From assembly GCA_020736575.1 (NCBI GenBank), contig JAGPYM010000090.1, positions 1 to 64,000 of the forward strand: a DNA stretch of 64,000 bases. The letters run 5' to 3'. Source of the stretch: Thelonectria olida (Eukaryota > Ascomycota > Sordariomycetes > Hypocreales > Nectriaceae). Both the position numbers and the translations under genes were made by a program. Below are positions 1 to 10,574 of the stretch, piece after piece; within the stretch, counting starts at the first letter, position 1, and each line of letters starts with the position of its first letter. The notes under the pieces were generated by a model that was not told where the DNA came from, searched no databases, and saw only the letters and a program-made list of their open reading frames with translations.

Positions 1-1570
1 TTTGATACGAAAGAGCACACTGGACACCGTCGTAGGTGTTCAGTGCGAAAGCACGACAGTTCGCTTCCTGCTTACATAACAAAGCGCAGTCCTCAATCGT
101 ATTCTGCGGGCCACCGGTCTCGTCAGTATCCCACCATCCGTTTTTCTTGACACCATACGCCCAGCAAGTCCTGTCGGCCTGTGGCTCAACTCCATCAGGG
201 ACATCACCAATACCTGGAAGTGAGACGGTCTGAGTGGGCACTCCACGCTTGGCTGTGCAACCGCCGGGGGCGTCAATGCCCGCAGGACAAACGGAACTGT
301 CGGATGTTGTCGAAGACGCCGAAGAGGCAGTGGCCGTGGGTGACTGGGGGGTCTGAGTAGTGTCGCCTGAACTACCTGTGGTAGACTGAGAGCTTGTCGA
401 GGAAGAGCTGGGTGTGGAAGTGGTACCATCGTTTGCATCTTCTGTGCCAGTAGAAGCAGTTGTCGTTTGAACGGCTGAACCGGCCCCCGTGCTGGGAGTA
501 CTGGATACAGGAGAGTTATTTGGAAGCCACGTCTCACTCGTGGTAGTAGGAACGGGCGTGGACTCCTGAGGCCAAGTCTCAAAGTCGGACAGGGATGTGT
601 ACGAGGGAGTAGAAAGAGAGGTGGACTCTGCTGTACTCGTTTCTGTATCTGAGGCGCTGAAGGAGGTGGTGGAGCTCGTTGTCGTGGAACTGATGCTGAA
701 AGGTGTAGTAGAACTCGTTGCCGTAGAAGCGATGCTAGAAGATGTAGTGGAACTCGTCGTCGTGGAACTGATGCTGGAAGATGTGGTAGAACTCGCTCCT
801 GCGGAGCTGGTGCTAGACAAGCCAGCCGTACTTCCGCCAATGCTCGTCGTACTTGTCGCAGAAGTCGCCGGGGTTCCGTAGTCGATAGCGAATTCGTTGA
901 TATTCGCGGGGGTGACTTGGTTGGACATGAAGATAGAGTCGACATAGACGGCTGCATTTCCGCTATTGAAACAGGTGATAGAGACAGAGAGCGATGCCGC
1001 GGCTTGGGGAGCATTAGTTTGCAATAGAACAGTAGACCATGTGACGCTTGATCCGATAGAGAAGATCCAGGTGCTGAAGAACCCATTAGTCCCAAGGTAG
1101 GCGTTAAGCTGGCAAATATTTAACGACGAGGGAGCTGTAACAACAGCGTAAAAGAAGCGGACAGTATAGGGAGTCCGTACGTCCAAGTGGAAGAGGTCCT
1201 GGGAGATTCTCGCTGAGGGCCCGACAGCACGCTTGCGCTTGGTGGCAGAACCACTTTGCCTCGCCTGCAACTCGATGCATCCCCGTTCGGTGCTGCCATC
1301 GCCCGTATGTCCTTGGCCCTCCACAATTTTGCCCTCGCCATCAACCTTGTAGTTGGGGGCCTTTGTCGGGTCGTTGGGGTCACGCTCGGCGAAGTTACCG
1401 TTGGAGACGAGATTCTTGACGATGCGAGACACTGGGGTCTCGGTAGACACCGGAGTTCCAGTAGGGGTTCCCGTCGTGGCGATGCTCGAGCTAGGCTTAC
1501 AGCGACTTGCCGCAGCAAGATCAAATGTGCCAGAAAAGGCCAAAGCCACCAATCCTATAAGAGAGCGCAT
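1..1570 (-). CDS. Secreted Ser/Thr-rich protein with CBM-like N-terminal domain and PAN-like Cys region (3' end outside window)
   Basis: An uninterrupted reading frame runs on the minus strand from an ATG at 1568-1570 to the window edge. The protein starts with a signal peptide (MRSLIGLVALAF, cleavage near residue 20). A short Thr/Pro linker follows, then about 150 residues containing NLVSNGNFAE and a beta-rich pattern typical of galactose-binding or carbohydrate-binding modules of fungal surface proteins. Next is about 150 residues of almost pure Ser/Thr, encoded by the degenerate tandem repeat at about 600-830, a likely O-glycosylated stalk. The last visible part (CWAYGVKKNGWWD..CALLCKQEANCRAF) resembles PAN/apple-like cysteine modules. 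I infer an extracellular wall-associated protein. The domain names are my reading of sequence character; a profile search would settle them. No intron was needed. Confidence 0.75.
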   Translation of the reverse strand, partial: MRSLIGLVALAFSGTFDLAAASRCKPSSSIATTGTPTGTPVSTETPVSRIVKNLVSNGNFAERDPNDPTKAPNYKVDGEGKIVEGQGHTGDGSTERGCIELQARQSGSATKRKRAVGPSARISQDLFHLDVRTPYTVRFFYAVVTAPSSLNICQLNAYLGTNGFFSTWIFSIGSSVTWSTVLLQTNAPQAAASLSVSITCFNSGNAAVYVDSIFMSNQVTPANINEFAIDYGTPATSATSTTSIGGSTAGLSSTSSAGASSTTSSSISSTTTSSTTSSSIASTATSSTTPFSISSTTTSSTTSFSASDTETSTAESTSLSTPSYTSLSDFETWPQESTPVPTTTSETWLPNNSPVSSTPSTGAGSAVQTTTASTGTEDANDGTTSTPSSSSTSSQSTTGSSGDTTQTPQSPTATASSASSTTSDSSVCPAGIDAPGGCTAKRGVPTQTVSLPGIGDVPDGVEPQADRTCWAYGVKKNGWWDTDETGGPQNTIEDCALLCKQEANCRAFALNTYDGVQCALSYQ

Positions 1571-3389
1571 GTTGGAGGACTGGACGGCCGACAGTAAACA
1601 AAACGAATGTATGACCGAGTTGGGCGGTTGAACTCTAGCTAACCAGCGCCAAGCACTCGCGCGGCGCGATGGATCGTCTATATATGGGAGCTCGAGTCAT
1701 TGTGAACTTCGGCATGGGTTTTCCAAACACCAGCTTCGGTTGATTGGGAGCAGCCGGTGCAAGGATACGCGGCCACGCCAACTCCGTACTGAACATTGAC
1801 CCCTCAGCTCGCCTCTTCACAGACCAGCAGCTCTGGATTGACTCAAGCGCCGGCGCCGCAGCCGAATGCATTCACGCATGCCTCAACGGCAGCCCCGTTC
1901 TCTTTGCCATACCCAGAAATTCCCCTTGACCAGTGGTCGCTATGTGGAGCCGAGATCATTTCTCAAGGGTCCAGAAGTCGATAGTCGGTGGCGCTATCGA
2001 TCTCAACGGTGCAACTAGCAGAAGGGGTTAGGAAAAATGCCGAACTTCCCGGCATTGTTGGTTGTGTGAAACTCGAGGACAAAATTTGCAATGGAACAAC
2101 GGCAAAGCCAAAATGAGGCCATCTAAGGTGTAGCATAGCCGATCAGCCCCAGGCATGGAACAGCAGAGAGGAAACTCTAGCACGAGAATGGGTCCTAAAG
2201 AGTTCGTGTATTTTGCTTGGCTGGGCTGATACTCTCTCTATCGCCTTAACGCATCAACAGTAATTGCAGTAGTAAGTCATCTGATTACAAAGGAACTCGT
2301 TAGGGTGCACAACCAAATGGAGCAGGAGACTGTCAAACGCCCCGCCAAACTATTGAGTCGTTAATGGCTCTAAGCTAGGTAGATGTTGATAAGAATTGTC
2401 ATCCATATTGACTATTTCGCCTAAGTATGAACATCTTCGGGCAGCTCCTGAATTCCGCTTCGAGACAGATTACAACTGAGGCACATGATCGAGCCAGTCT
2501 CCAGCTATTAGGCGATTCAATACAAACGGAAAGTGTACAGAATGCTTGGAGAGGTTTAGACTCGTGATAGCCATGAGTCTAGATGTTACGTAAGAAGTCC
2601 CTTAAACTTGAGCCTTCGCTATTAAGTAATTGATATCCATTTGGTGCCAGAGCGACTGGAATTGTATAAGCAGTGCTAGTATTCTATGGCGAGTCATTAC
2701 CCACAAACATATCAATCGAACAATGAGGATCCTGACAGGGCCTGCAGTCTCGATCATAGCAGCATTAATACCTGTTCTAAAGTATTGGACCTCTCTTTCT
2801 CTAGCCTGATATGATGCAACTGCATAAAAAGATAAAATATGAGAATATTATATCACGAGCGCAGATCAAGTTAAAGAAACTCCCAAGCATGTTGAGAACA
2901 ACCCGGTACGAGCTCAACATGGGGAACCCTGAGGATACGAACACGAGGAGATTGAAGCAACAGCGCTATAATTCACAAGGCGGTGGAAACTCGGCGTTTA
3001 TCATGTAAACTGCAGGATGGCACGAGTCTCAAGAACTTGATTGAAATTCTACATGTACTGATGAAGTAGCTACGAATGAAACGTAACGACGAACCTCCTA
3101 ATGGAGGCACCCTCTGGTTGTCTTACGGTCATCATCACGAGGTCCTGGGCGGGCTAACAGCAGTCATGCACTGGGGACGCCTCAGAAGGCGATGGTTGAT
3201 TGGGTAATTACTACATGCTGTGTCAAAATCTGCAAACTTGACAACATACATAGGCTTTGACACAGCGAATAATGCCTACCAGAGTTAACATTCATAATGA
3301 TTCCCCAGATGTTCTATTCAAAGATACGACGAGGGTCTTTTTCTTTTTCTTTTGCACACAACAGGTTGTTTGAGCTGTCCTCGAAGTCA
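1571..3389. other. Intergenic spacer without recognisable gene
   Basis: Only short open frames without domain character are present on either strand. Composition is moderately AT-rich from about 2400 to 3100 but not at the level of the RIP blocks. Confidence 0.5.
1679..1684 (-). promoter_or_regulatory. TATA-like box for the secreted Ser/Thr-rich gene
   Basis: TATATA lies 109 bp upstream of the ATG at 1570 on the minus strand, a usual distance for fungal genes. The assignment rests on motif and position only. Confidence 0.3.
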
Positions 3390-3950
3390 TCACCCGTACT
3401 TGATTCCAGCCTCGGGAATCCTCATCTGAGTAGGTCCTCGTTCCTCCACATCCATGTTCGTCCGACTTTGACGTGACATCGCCGTGGGTGGTGGCCCTAC
3501 GACCATCTCCAATCGGCTCTTCTGTCCGACCTCACTCACTACTGCCATAAGTTTCCAAGTACGAGAGCTTTATACTCCTACCCCAACGTTGCTCAATTCA
3601 TCCGACGCCTTTGACCGCAACGCAAGCGCCAGCAACTGGCCAAAGTCTCCCCATGCGGAGCAATGCCATGGCTGCCGGACGCATACGATAAAAGCTAAAT
3701 GAATAAGTGCGATGAAGACCTGAAGGAGTAGTGCAGTAAAGGCAAGGACAATTGTTATACTCCGTCCAAACCCGTAAGCGTATAAACGCTCGAACCTTGT
3801 GGTGTAGATGAGTGTAGAATTGGGACTAGGGGACGGAAACGGAAGTTTGTCTTGGTCAATAAGACGGTCGAATAGGAGTCCTGTGGATTGAGATAGTGCT
3901 TCTGCCAGGCAGACCGCGAGAAATGTCGGTAGACAGCCCACAACATGCAT
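3390..3950 (-). pseudogene. 3' fragment of a fungal multi-pass membrane protein gene, with an in-frame TAA
   Basis: Read on the minus strand, about 126 residues (3950 to 3573) have the character of the C-terminal part of a common fungal membrane-protein family: a hydrophobic helix (ITIVLAFTALLLQVFIALIH), then WGDFGQLLALALRSKA and ending NVGVGV. A TAA at 3570-3572 follows. The same frame then continues for 59 more codons (SSRTWKLMAVVSEVG.. and RLEMVVGPP) to a TGA at 3390-3392, ending KYG, which fits the expected C-terminus. The TAA is therefore probably a nonsense change inside the gene; CAA to TAA is a RIP-type mutation. The 5' part of the gene is missing and is replaced by repeat DNA from about 4016. 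The family assignment is recalled from sequence character, not searched. Confidence 0.6.
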
Positions 3951-4015
3951 GCCTTCTATCGTACAGTTGTCGGACCCTTGCTGATAGACTGGATTCTCTC
4001 CCGAGGTGAACCTTA

Positions 4016-4221
4016 ATAAGGCTGTTATTTATTATTGTTAAAAAAAGCCGATAATCTAGGCACACAATAGAGGTCGATACAGGCCAAACCCTAGCCTTGT
4101 ATCTATTACAATAAGCTTCTCAATAGGGCTCACGGTTGGTCTCAAGGTGAAAGTCCCTGCCGAGTAAACCTTACTCAAGGAACCTTATTCCGGGCCTCCA
4201 ATATAAGGCTGTTATTTATTA
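4016..4221 (-). repeat. Little-mutated copy of the right end of dispersed repeat R1, flanked by a 19-bp direct repeat
   Basis: On the minus strand this segment is nearly collinear with the right ends of the R1 copies in the AT blocks (for example 35445-35608 and 44500-44666). It contains the same landmarks: AATAAGGTTCCTT, GTAAGGTTTAC, ACAAGGCTAGGGTTTGG and GCCTAGATTATCGGC. Where the AT-block copies have TA, this copy usually has CA or TG, so it is close to the unmutated ancestor. The identical 19-mer ATAAGGCTGTTATTTATTA occurs at 4016-4034 and 4203-4221, bounding the copy. It may be a duplication produced by insertion or by slippage. Confidence 0.7.
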
Positions 4222-5812
4222 ATATATTGTAAATTTAATATCTCCTTTTTTAAAATATAAACTATAAATTTTAAAAAAATAGTAATAATTAAAATTAAAA
4301 ATCTTCCTTTTTATTTTATTTTAACTTAAAAGTATATAATTGATTTCCTTAATACTAATTCTCTTTTAAAATAATTCCTCTCCCTTTTATAAAATAATAT
4401 CTCTTAAATCTTTCTAATATAAAGTCCTAAGAGGGGTAGGGATACACTCGCTGCTGCGCAGCACTATGGTAGGATTTATAATAATAATAAGGACCACTTT
4501 CAGTATGTCCATTTGCAAATACATATAGTTACCCAGATCTAAGTAGAGATATTGGACTGTAAAGTATGAGAATGGGCGCATAATACGGCCACCTGGAGGT
4601 GAGAAAACCGACAGCCACATCCGATCTGTCTACGAGCGCAAAGAGGCTCATGGCTCAGCAGCGTCACGGACCGCAGCTACTTTATTATCAAAGAAGGCCG
4701 CTGAGGGGCAGATGGCCTTAAGGGGGATCTTATCAGCCCGGATATGGAGGAGGTGAAGATCACCGCCATTCTTGCCCTTGACGACACGCTACCAGACAGG
4801 TGCGAGCATACAGCCCGGGGAACAAGCCGAAATATCCTCTACTGGCTCCAGAGCACCCAACCATAATCAAGCTATGCCAAACCTTTCGCCCTAGTCCACC
4901 ACTCTTCCAGGGCTAAGAAGTATTGATGGATATGGAAGCGCGCATTAGCGTTTGCCCTGACTGGACTCGGACAACCGGGATAGGCTGACGGGCATTCGAT
5001 TAAAGAAGAAGCTAATTCAGCTGTTGGAGGAGCCATGGAACTGCCTATCTTGGACAAGTAAACCTGTTGACAAGGGGGTTATTGGCCATAGGGAGGAAGA
5101 GGTTGGAGATGATTTAATAGAGGAGGAGGAGGACAATGATAAAGAAGAAGATGCTTGCAAGGACCTGGCCGGGGAGATGGTTGACCTCCTCTTTGTATGA
5201 AGCCTAGCGCAATGCACTAAGCATCTGACTGATGGTCATTGAGCAAGTCAGTCGTCCCTGCGGCCAGCTCATATTCGCCTGGGAGTCTAGGCACTATTCT
5301 CCGGCGATGTAACTAAAATCGCCCATATAAATCGAGTGCTAACTAATCAGGGAGTGCATTCTGGGGTGATTCATTAGTGGCTTGCCTTGGCACCAGTCCT
5401 GTCAGTCGCGTTGGAAAGGCATGGTTCCACTTCACAGCTCAGCTTCAGTAGCTCGCAAGCCACGACGCGATGATGATACCACCACACAAGTGCGATGGGC
5501 AACTTTGACGGCTGCGTCACATCATAGTGGATATTTTCGAAATGGAAAGCAGAAGGGGAGAGGCTGATACTTACAAATGTCTGGCTGCTTGAATAATGGC
5601 AGCATGGCACGCGGACGGCAAGGCTTTCTGCGAGACGAGTATGCCCTAACCAACATGAGATTCTTTGGGGGGCATCATATGATCGCATGCAAGGAGTCAG
5701 TTCAGCTGTTCAGTACGTTCATATATTTAAAAAGTCAAGGAGTACGCTGTTCTCTGTTCTATTATCGCCCAACGCGAATCAGTTAATCTTAATTTTCCAA
5801 TCCAAACTCACC
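4222..5812. other. Spacer with small AT-rich patch
   Basis: 4210-4430 is a short, very AT-rich patch of the same character as the large AT blocks. The remainder has ordinary composition. A purine-rich stretch at 5085-5160 would encode only low-complexity Glu/Asp-rich peptide. No gene could be supported. Confidence 0.5.
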
Positions 5813-7942
5813 ATGAAGCCAGGTTGGACATCCTCCTTCGCCTGGTGTCAGTCCCAGGACACCTATTCTTTCAACTTTACCTGCGTCGGCGAGGGCTGCG
5901 ACATCCTGGACGGGTTCCCCGGCACAACATGCACCGCGAAGGGGGACACGCTCTCCTGCACGAACGGGGTCTGGTGCCAGGAGCAGCCCGAGTATAAGAC
6001 TGAGACGAAGTGGACTGCCGAGGAGGACGGGGCGTCCTTCACGCAGGAGAATGACTTGTCCATCTGCAAGTTCACAGTGGAGGGAGAGAGGAAGCCGGGG
6101 AAGGGTGATCCGGATGTGTTTGTGAGGGATGATACGTGTGTTTGGCCGCGTGGAAACAATACGTCGAGCGTTTCTGTGCCGCACGAGACTACCGTTTCGC
6201 TCGTCTCGTCTGCTTCGTCCAATGGTAATACGCGTCTTGGTTTTGGTCTTGGCGGTGGCTATGCTAACCATTACTCCTTACTAGATTCCGTGTCGACTAG
6301 TCCATACCCTGTCTCAACAGTTTCGAGTAGCAGGGGACGAGTAAATTCCACCAAAACATCAGCCGTGGTGGAAACAAGTGTCGTTGAGCCTACTGCGTCT
6401 GTAACTCCTCCAGCAATCGTCACCGCAGTGGCGCCTCGACTTCATATCAGCGTAACTGGCCTTGTGCTTTCCATTCTTCTGAGCTTTGCCCTCCTGCTCC
6501 CTGCCGTGACAGCATCGGCGATTGTTGCCGAGGACGTCAACGAACTTGACGCTTCCAAGGACAACACTGGCATCTCTCAAGATGTCCCAGTTCTCGCCAA
6601 TCGTGCCGTGCCGCCTGCCATCGATCCTACAAGGAAAGACATCAACCTCATACAGCTCATTGAGCTCTTTCAAAAGTACCAGCTTCACAAGATGCTGGCA
6701 CGGAAAGTCACTGATGGCGTTGCCACAGGCACGTGGTGGTTCGAACGGGAGAACTGGGCCGAGGAGCTGAAGGTCAACATTGTCGATGACATGCTGTGCA
6801 AGCAGCTCATGGCGCCTATTCAGGACCTTTTCTACAAGGACTTTCTCTTCAAGACGAAAAAGGACGCGCTCACGAAGCTGCTGTTGAAGAAGTTCACCGG
6901 TGAGGAGGCGACGCAGACGGGTGAGAAGATGTCTTCGCTGTCTGTTGGGTTCATAGTAGATGTCGTCTTTGGTTGGCTTCACAAGTCTGTTCCTGTGCTT
7001 GGGAAGAGCACGTCCCTAGTCTGCCCTACGCCTTGCGACGATGGTGCGGATGCGCGGTTGAATGATGCTAAGAACTGCGGAACTTGTGGTAATGTGGTGA
7101 GTGATGGACCGGATTTCCCGTGGATAACGTATATGCTGACTGTTCAATTCCAGTGTTCATCTGGCGAATGCATCAACGGGGCTTGTGTTGTGCCTACATG
7201 CAAGGGTACTGGTGAATCAGACAACTTCCTCGAGTGCGGCGTCGGTCCCAACGAGTTGACCTGTACCTGCGCAAGCAACTTCTGGGGCACTGGGTACTGC
7301 GTCCAATTCACCTCTGATGCCCTCGGCCTGACAGGAGACACACCCGAATGCGAGTTCAACAGCGACTGTGCAAAGGGCCAGGCATGCGTCACCTTGCCGA
7401 CAGGCTATCGCAAGGCGTGCCTCGACGCAAGCTCCTGCTTGAAGAACAAGAGGCCCAGCGGTCCAACGGAAACTGTGCCGGATTTTAACCCCCCTCAGCC
7501 GGAGGAGTCGCTGAGACCTTGGGTCTTGCACATTCGGGAGCCGGCGGACGCTGACTACAAACTTGCGTACGATGAGAACCCGGTGAAGCTGTACGCGCTC
7601 GACCCAAACCTGCTGGAGGACAACGACAAGGGAGACACGACGGTGAACACAAAGTGCATCAACGTTGTCGACACGGCCAAACAGCAAACCAACCTGCCGG
7701 GCTTCCTCGGCGGCGTCGGCAGTGTGATTCCCAGCGGCTTTGGCATATACTGGGGGTACGACGTGGAGGAGTATCTAGCGGGGAAGGAGGGCGACAGTTG
7801 CTGTCTCGAGCTTTACGAGGAGGACGATTGCTTGGAGGGGACGTCACATGGGGAGGCTTGCGGGGTTTGGATTGACGATTTGAAGAAGTCAGCGAGGTCG
7901 TTTCGGGTAAAGGGATGCGAGTTGCTGTATCAAGACATCTGA
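5813..7942 (+). CDS. Cys-rich secretory/membrane protein with internal hydrophobic segment
   Basis: The ATG at 5813 has a good context (CTCACCATGA). Two in-frame introns are likely: 6225-6284 (60 bp, GTAATA..GCTAAC..CTAG) and 7097-7153 (57 bp, GTGAGT..CTGAC..CAG). Removing the second restores a continuous Cys motif NCGTCGNVCSSGECINGAC. The spliced product is about 670 aa. Order: a Cys-rich N-terminal region of about 110 aa, a Ser/Thr-rich stalk, a hydrophobic segment (VTGLVLSILLSFALLLPAV), a helical region of about 150 aa, a CGxCGxxC-type Cys cluster, and a Cys-containing C-terminal region. The start has no signal peptide, and the internal segment looks like either a membrane helix or a signal peptide (AVTASA before IVAED), so two originally separate proteins may be joined here. 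No enzymatic motif was recognised. Confidence 0.65.
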   Translation: MKPGWTSSFAWCQSQDTYSFNFTCVGEGCDILDGFPGTTCTAKGDTLSCTNGVWCQEQPEYKTETKWTAEEDGASFTQENDLSICKFTVEGERKPGKGDPDVFVRDDTCVWPRGNNTSSVSVPHETTVSLVSSASSNGNTRLGFGLGGGYANHYSLLDSVSTSPYPVSTVSSSRGRVNSTKTSAVVETSVVEPTASVTPPAIVTAVAPRLHISVTGLVLSILLSFALLLPAVTASAIVAEDVNELDASKDNTGISQDVPVLANRAVPPAIDPTRKDINLIQLIELFQKYQLHKMLARKVTDGVATGTWWFERENWAEELKVNIVDDMLCKQLMAPIQDLFYKDFLFKTKKDALTKLLLKKFTGEEATQTGEKMSSLSVGFIVDVVFGWLHKSVPVLGKSTSLVCPTPCDDGADARLNDAKNCGTCGNVVSDGPDFPWITYMLTVQFQCSSGECINGACVVPTCKGTGESDNFLECGVGPNELTCTCASNFWGTGYCVQFTSDALGLTGDTPECEFNSDCAKGQACVTLPTGYRKACLDASSCLKNKRPSGPTETVPDFNPPQPEESLRPWVLHIREPADADYKLAYDENPVKLYALDPNLLEDNDKGDTTVNTKCINVVDTAKQQTNLPGFLGGVGSVIPSGFGIYWGYDVEEYLAGKEGDSCCLELYEEDDCLEGTSHGEACGVWIDDLKKSARSFRVKGCELLYQDI

Positions 7943-8057
7943 GGCGGAGGTGTGCCCGCGTCCAAGATATATCATGACCCCAACATAAGGATTAGGAGGC
8001 AGCGGTAGCAGATCAGAGTGCCTCGGATCTAGTAGATGTCAAACCATGTCCCAGGCT

Positions 8058-10574
8058 TCAGGCCATGCGAAGCAGTCTTCTCTCAGCGCCGTTTCTCCAA
8101 AATGCTTCCGCCACACATCGGCCCACCCCGATTCTATAAGCCACGTCGCCTTTCTGCACGATTACAAGAACGTCATAAATACTCCAACTCTTGCTGTAGT
8201 CGTAAAACCGTTTGTACGGCTGGCGGAAAAAGTAGGGATCATTCGTTTCAAGATTAAACGCCGCCCATGTGGTCCGCAGCTCCTCCATATATTCGTCCCG
8301 AACGTCTCTCTCATAGGGCCGCGCATTCTCGCTTCGAGGCCGGGAAACCTCATGTCGTAAGTCGGAATCGTCATCAGGAGGCAGCGCGAGAGCCCCCTGG
8401 TCATCCCAGTTTGCTGGTCCAGTTCTAGCGACAGCAACCAGTTCGAATGGACCAATGTGCCTATTCATGGTATACTGCGGGTCCGTCTCCGGATCGTGGA
8501 GGCAGACAGCACCGGCAAAATTTCCCTCGCAGTCCTCGACAATGTAGGTCCGCAAATGCCTATATTCTACCTTTGCCACTCCAAAGTCTCGCAGGCGGAC
8601 CCGTGTCCCGCAGAGCAGAAACTTGGCGCACGGTGCTGATATTTCCAGATTTTTGCAACGCAGGAGGCTGACTGCTTCCGACCCGCGTTGCTGGTGTTCT
8701 TGCTGGCCCCCTTGCCTAATGGGTGCTGGGTAGATCCCCTGGCATAACCTTGCAATCTCGGCGTCCTCCCAGGTGATCCTACCAAGATGGACGGGGTCTA
8801 GTAACTCGTACTGAATTCTGCTGCCATCCCACCCGGCCCAGGACCAACTTGGAGCGACGACGCTTCCCGAGCTTGGATCTGTTCTCTGGGTGACTTTTGA
8901 AGTGGGTAGCCACAACAAGGCAACTTCCAAAGATGACACAGGAAGGCCCTGAACAAACCTGGTTTGATATTCCATCGAGAGATGCCGGAGCAAGCCGCTA
9001 AAAGCTTTGATGATATCACCGCTATAGGTGAGGCGTCGACTCGAATAGTCTTCCACGAGAGATGTGTATTCCCGAAAGACAGCTGTAGGTTTGCCCTCCC
9101 CGTTGGAGTTGGCAGCTTGGGACTGGATGTGAGACTCCACGGATCGCATAACACTGGAAGTGAGAGGGTAGGCGTTCTCCTCCAAGTCAAAGCTTTGCAT
9201 GCCGTAGGACGTTCGAAACACGACAAGGTTATCGCAGAAGATCAGTTTTCGGCGAGACATATAATCCTCCTGCAATGTCCAGGCCCGAGTGGCCCATATT
9301 TCATTTTTGATGGTCGGCCGAGGAGGTCTGCTGACAAGAGGCAAGCCATCAATATCGGCGGACTGTTGGCAGATACGCCGTGGGTTGGAGGCATTGAGCC
9401 CTGGCAGTCCCGTGTCGGCATTCCGGCCACTCGCAGCCACAATTGTGAAGGTAGCTGACCGATAGACAGCGTCCATATGTTGAATTTGTACGTCTTTAGA
9501 CGCTTCGTCATCCTGAGTGATGCAGAGCGAGTCGATCCACAAGTATCTGACGTCCAGTCGATGGCACAAGTCAAGTGCGTCTCGAAGAGTGGCGGGAAGT
9601 GTTAAGTCATCATGGCGAATGCTTCCCTGCTTTCGTAGATGGCCAACGGTGGCCCTAGTATTGAGGCCCCTATTTCGTCTGTCGTCTCCCCATACGTAAC
9701 TCAACGCAGTGTACCTACATCGCGAAGCCATCGAGATGAGTCTCTGTTGCTTGATGTCGATGATGCTGAAGAACTTTAAAGCCTTTTTTGGAATCTGAAC
9801 CCGCGGCGGCCTCTTTGGCCGAGGTTCCAGGTGCAGCCACTGTTGCAGAAGAGATAGGTTGATGTGAGACGAGATTTGTCGCCCCATTCCTGGCTGGCCC
9901 GACCTGCTCAGCTCGTGCAGCAGAGTGTGGCATATTGTTCGGCCATCATAAGCAGCGGACAGCCATATTCGAATGAAGTATGGCTCGGTGCCCCCGCCAG
10001 TTAGAGTCACCGTTCCATGGTCCTTTGGCCTCGTGTCCAGACTGAACCAAGCTGCCCGGGGATCAAGTTCTGATATTTTCGGGACTGACCTTTGCATGAG
10101 TACTATTACTATGCCAGGTGCAGACTCCATATGTCGAATGGAAAAGTTGGCCACGCCATTAGGCAGCTCGCATGCAAATCCTGTCGAGAGATCAGGGTCT
10201 TTGGGAGATAAAGACAAAGCCCGGTCGAGGAGCAGTTGGAACTCTTGCTTAAAGTCGGATGTGAAAGTTTCAATGATCAATTTGCAGAATGCGCAGCTTT
10301 TCATGCGTGCCAGAATGTCCAACAGACTTCCTAGGGGGAGAGAAAAGTCGTCACGATGAGGCATCGCCATTTTCTGGCCTTTCGATCGAGCGTGTGAAAG
10401 ATCGCTCTTCAAGAGCCACCTCAGGTTGAGTGTACGACATATACTGCATAGCTGCCCGTCCTGTCCTGCCTGCCCGTCGGAGGACGGCTCGAGGTACCAA
10501 GGTCCAGGAGGAGCAGAGGTCGGCTCCCGCGGTAGCCTCGAGAGGTCTACTTTTGCGGGAGTTGACTCGTCCAT
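8058..10574 (-). CDS. HET-domain (heterokaryon incompatibility) protein
   Basis: This is a single uninterrupted frame of 838 aa from the ATG at 10574 (CATCATGG context). The frame stays open upstream, but that part has low-complexity character. The HET domain lies at about residues 285-440 and is recognisable by the order of its three conserved blocks: YTALSYVWGD; then LRDALDLCHRLDVRYLWIDSLCITQD; then IQHMDAVYRSATFTIVAA, with TRAWTLQED further on. HET domains are found in fungal non-self recognition and programmed cell death proteins. An N-terminal Cys pair (CSIC) and the C-terminal block GDVAYRIGVG are usual extensions in this family. The gene is tail-to-tail with the 5813 gene, 115 bp away. 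The NLR gene at 18951 and the caspase-like relic at 13782 suggest an allorecognition neighbourhood; that is inference from context. Confidence 0.9.
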   Translation of the reverse strand: MDESTPAKVDLSRLPREPTSAPPGPWYLEPSSDGQAGQDGQLCSICRTLNLRWLLKSDLSHARSKGQKMAMPHRDDFSLPLGSLLDILARMKSCAFCKLIIETFTSDFKQEFQLLLDRALSLSPKDPDLSTGFACELPNGVANFSIRHMESAPGIVIVLMQRSVPKISELDPRAAWFSLDTRPKDHGTVTLTGGGTEPYFIRIWLSAAYDGRTICHTLLHELSRSGQPGMGRQISSHINLSLLQQWLHLEPRPKRPPRVQIPKKALKFFSIIDIKQQRLISMASRCRYTALSYVWGDDRRNRGLNTRATVGHLRKQGSIRHDDLTLPATLRDALDLCHRLDVRYLWIDSLCITQDDEASKDVQIQHMDAVYRSATFTIVAASGRNADTGLPGLNASNPRRICQQSADIDGLPLVSRPPRPTIKNEIWATRAWTLQEDYMSRRKLIFCDNLVVFRTSYGMQSFDLEENAYPLTSSVMRSVESHIQSQAANSNGEGKPTAVFREYTSLVEDYSSRRLTYSGDIIKAFSGLLRHLSMEYQTRFVQGLPVSSLEVALLWLPTSKVTQRTDPSSGSVVAPSWSWAGWDGSRIQYELLDPVHLGRITWEDAEIARLCQGIYPAPIRQGGQQEHQQRGSEAVSLLRCKNLEISAPCAKFLLCGTRVRLRDFGVAKVEYRHLRTYIVEDCEGNFAGAVCLHDPETDPQYTMNRHIGPFELVAVARTGPANWDDQGALALPPDDDSDLRHEVSRPRSENARPYERDVRDEYMEELRTTWAAFNLETNDPYFFRQPYKRFYDYSKSWSIYDVLVIVQKGDVAYRIGVGRCVAEAFWRNGAERRLLRMA

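Noticed and set aside
40..1095. Arg/Pro/Leu-rich minus-strand frame of 351 codons and a plus-strand Val/Glu-rich frame at 597-881
   Set aside because: Both are shadows of the Ser/Thr-rich tandem-repeat region of the secreted protein read from 1570; only that frame has a signal peptide and structured domains.
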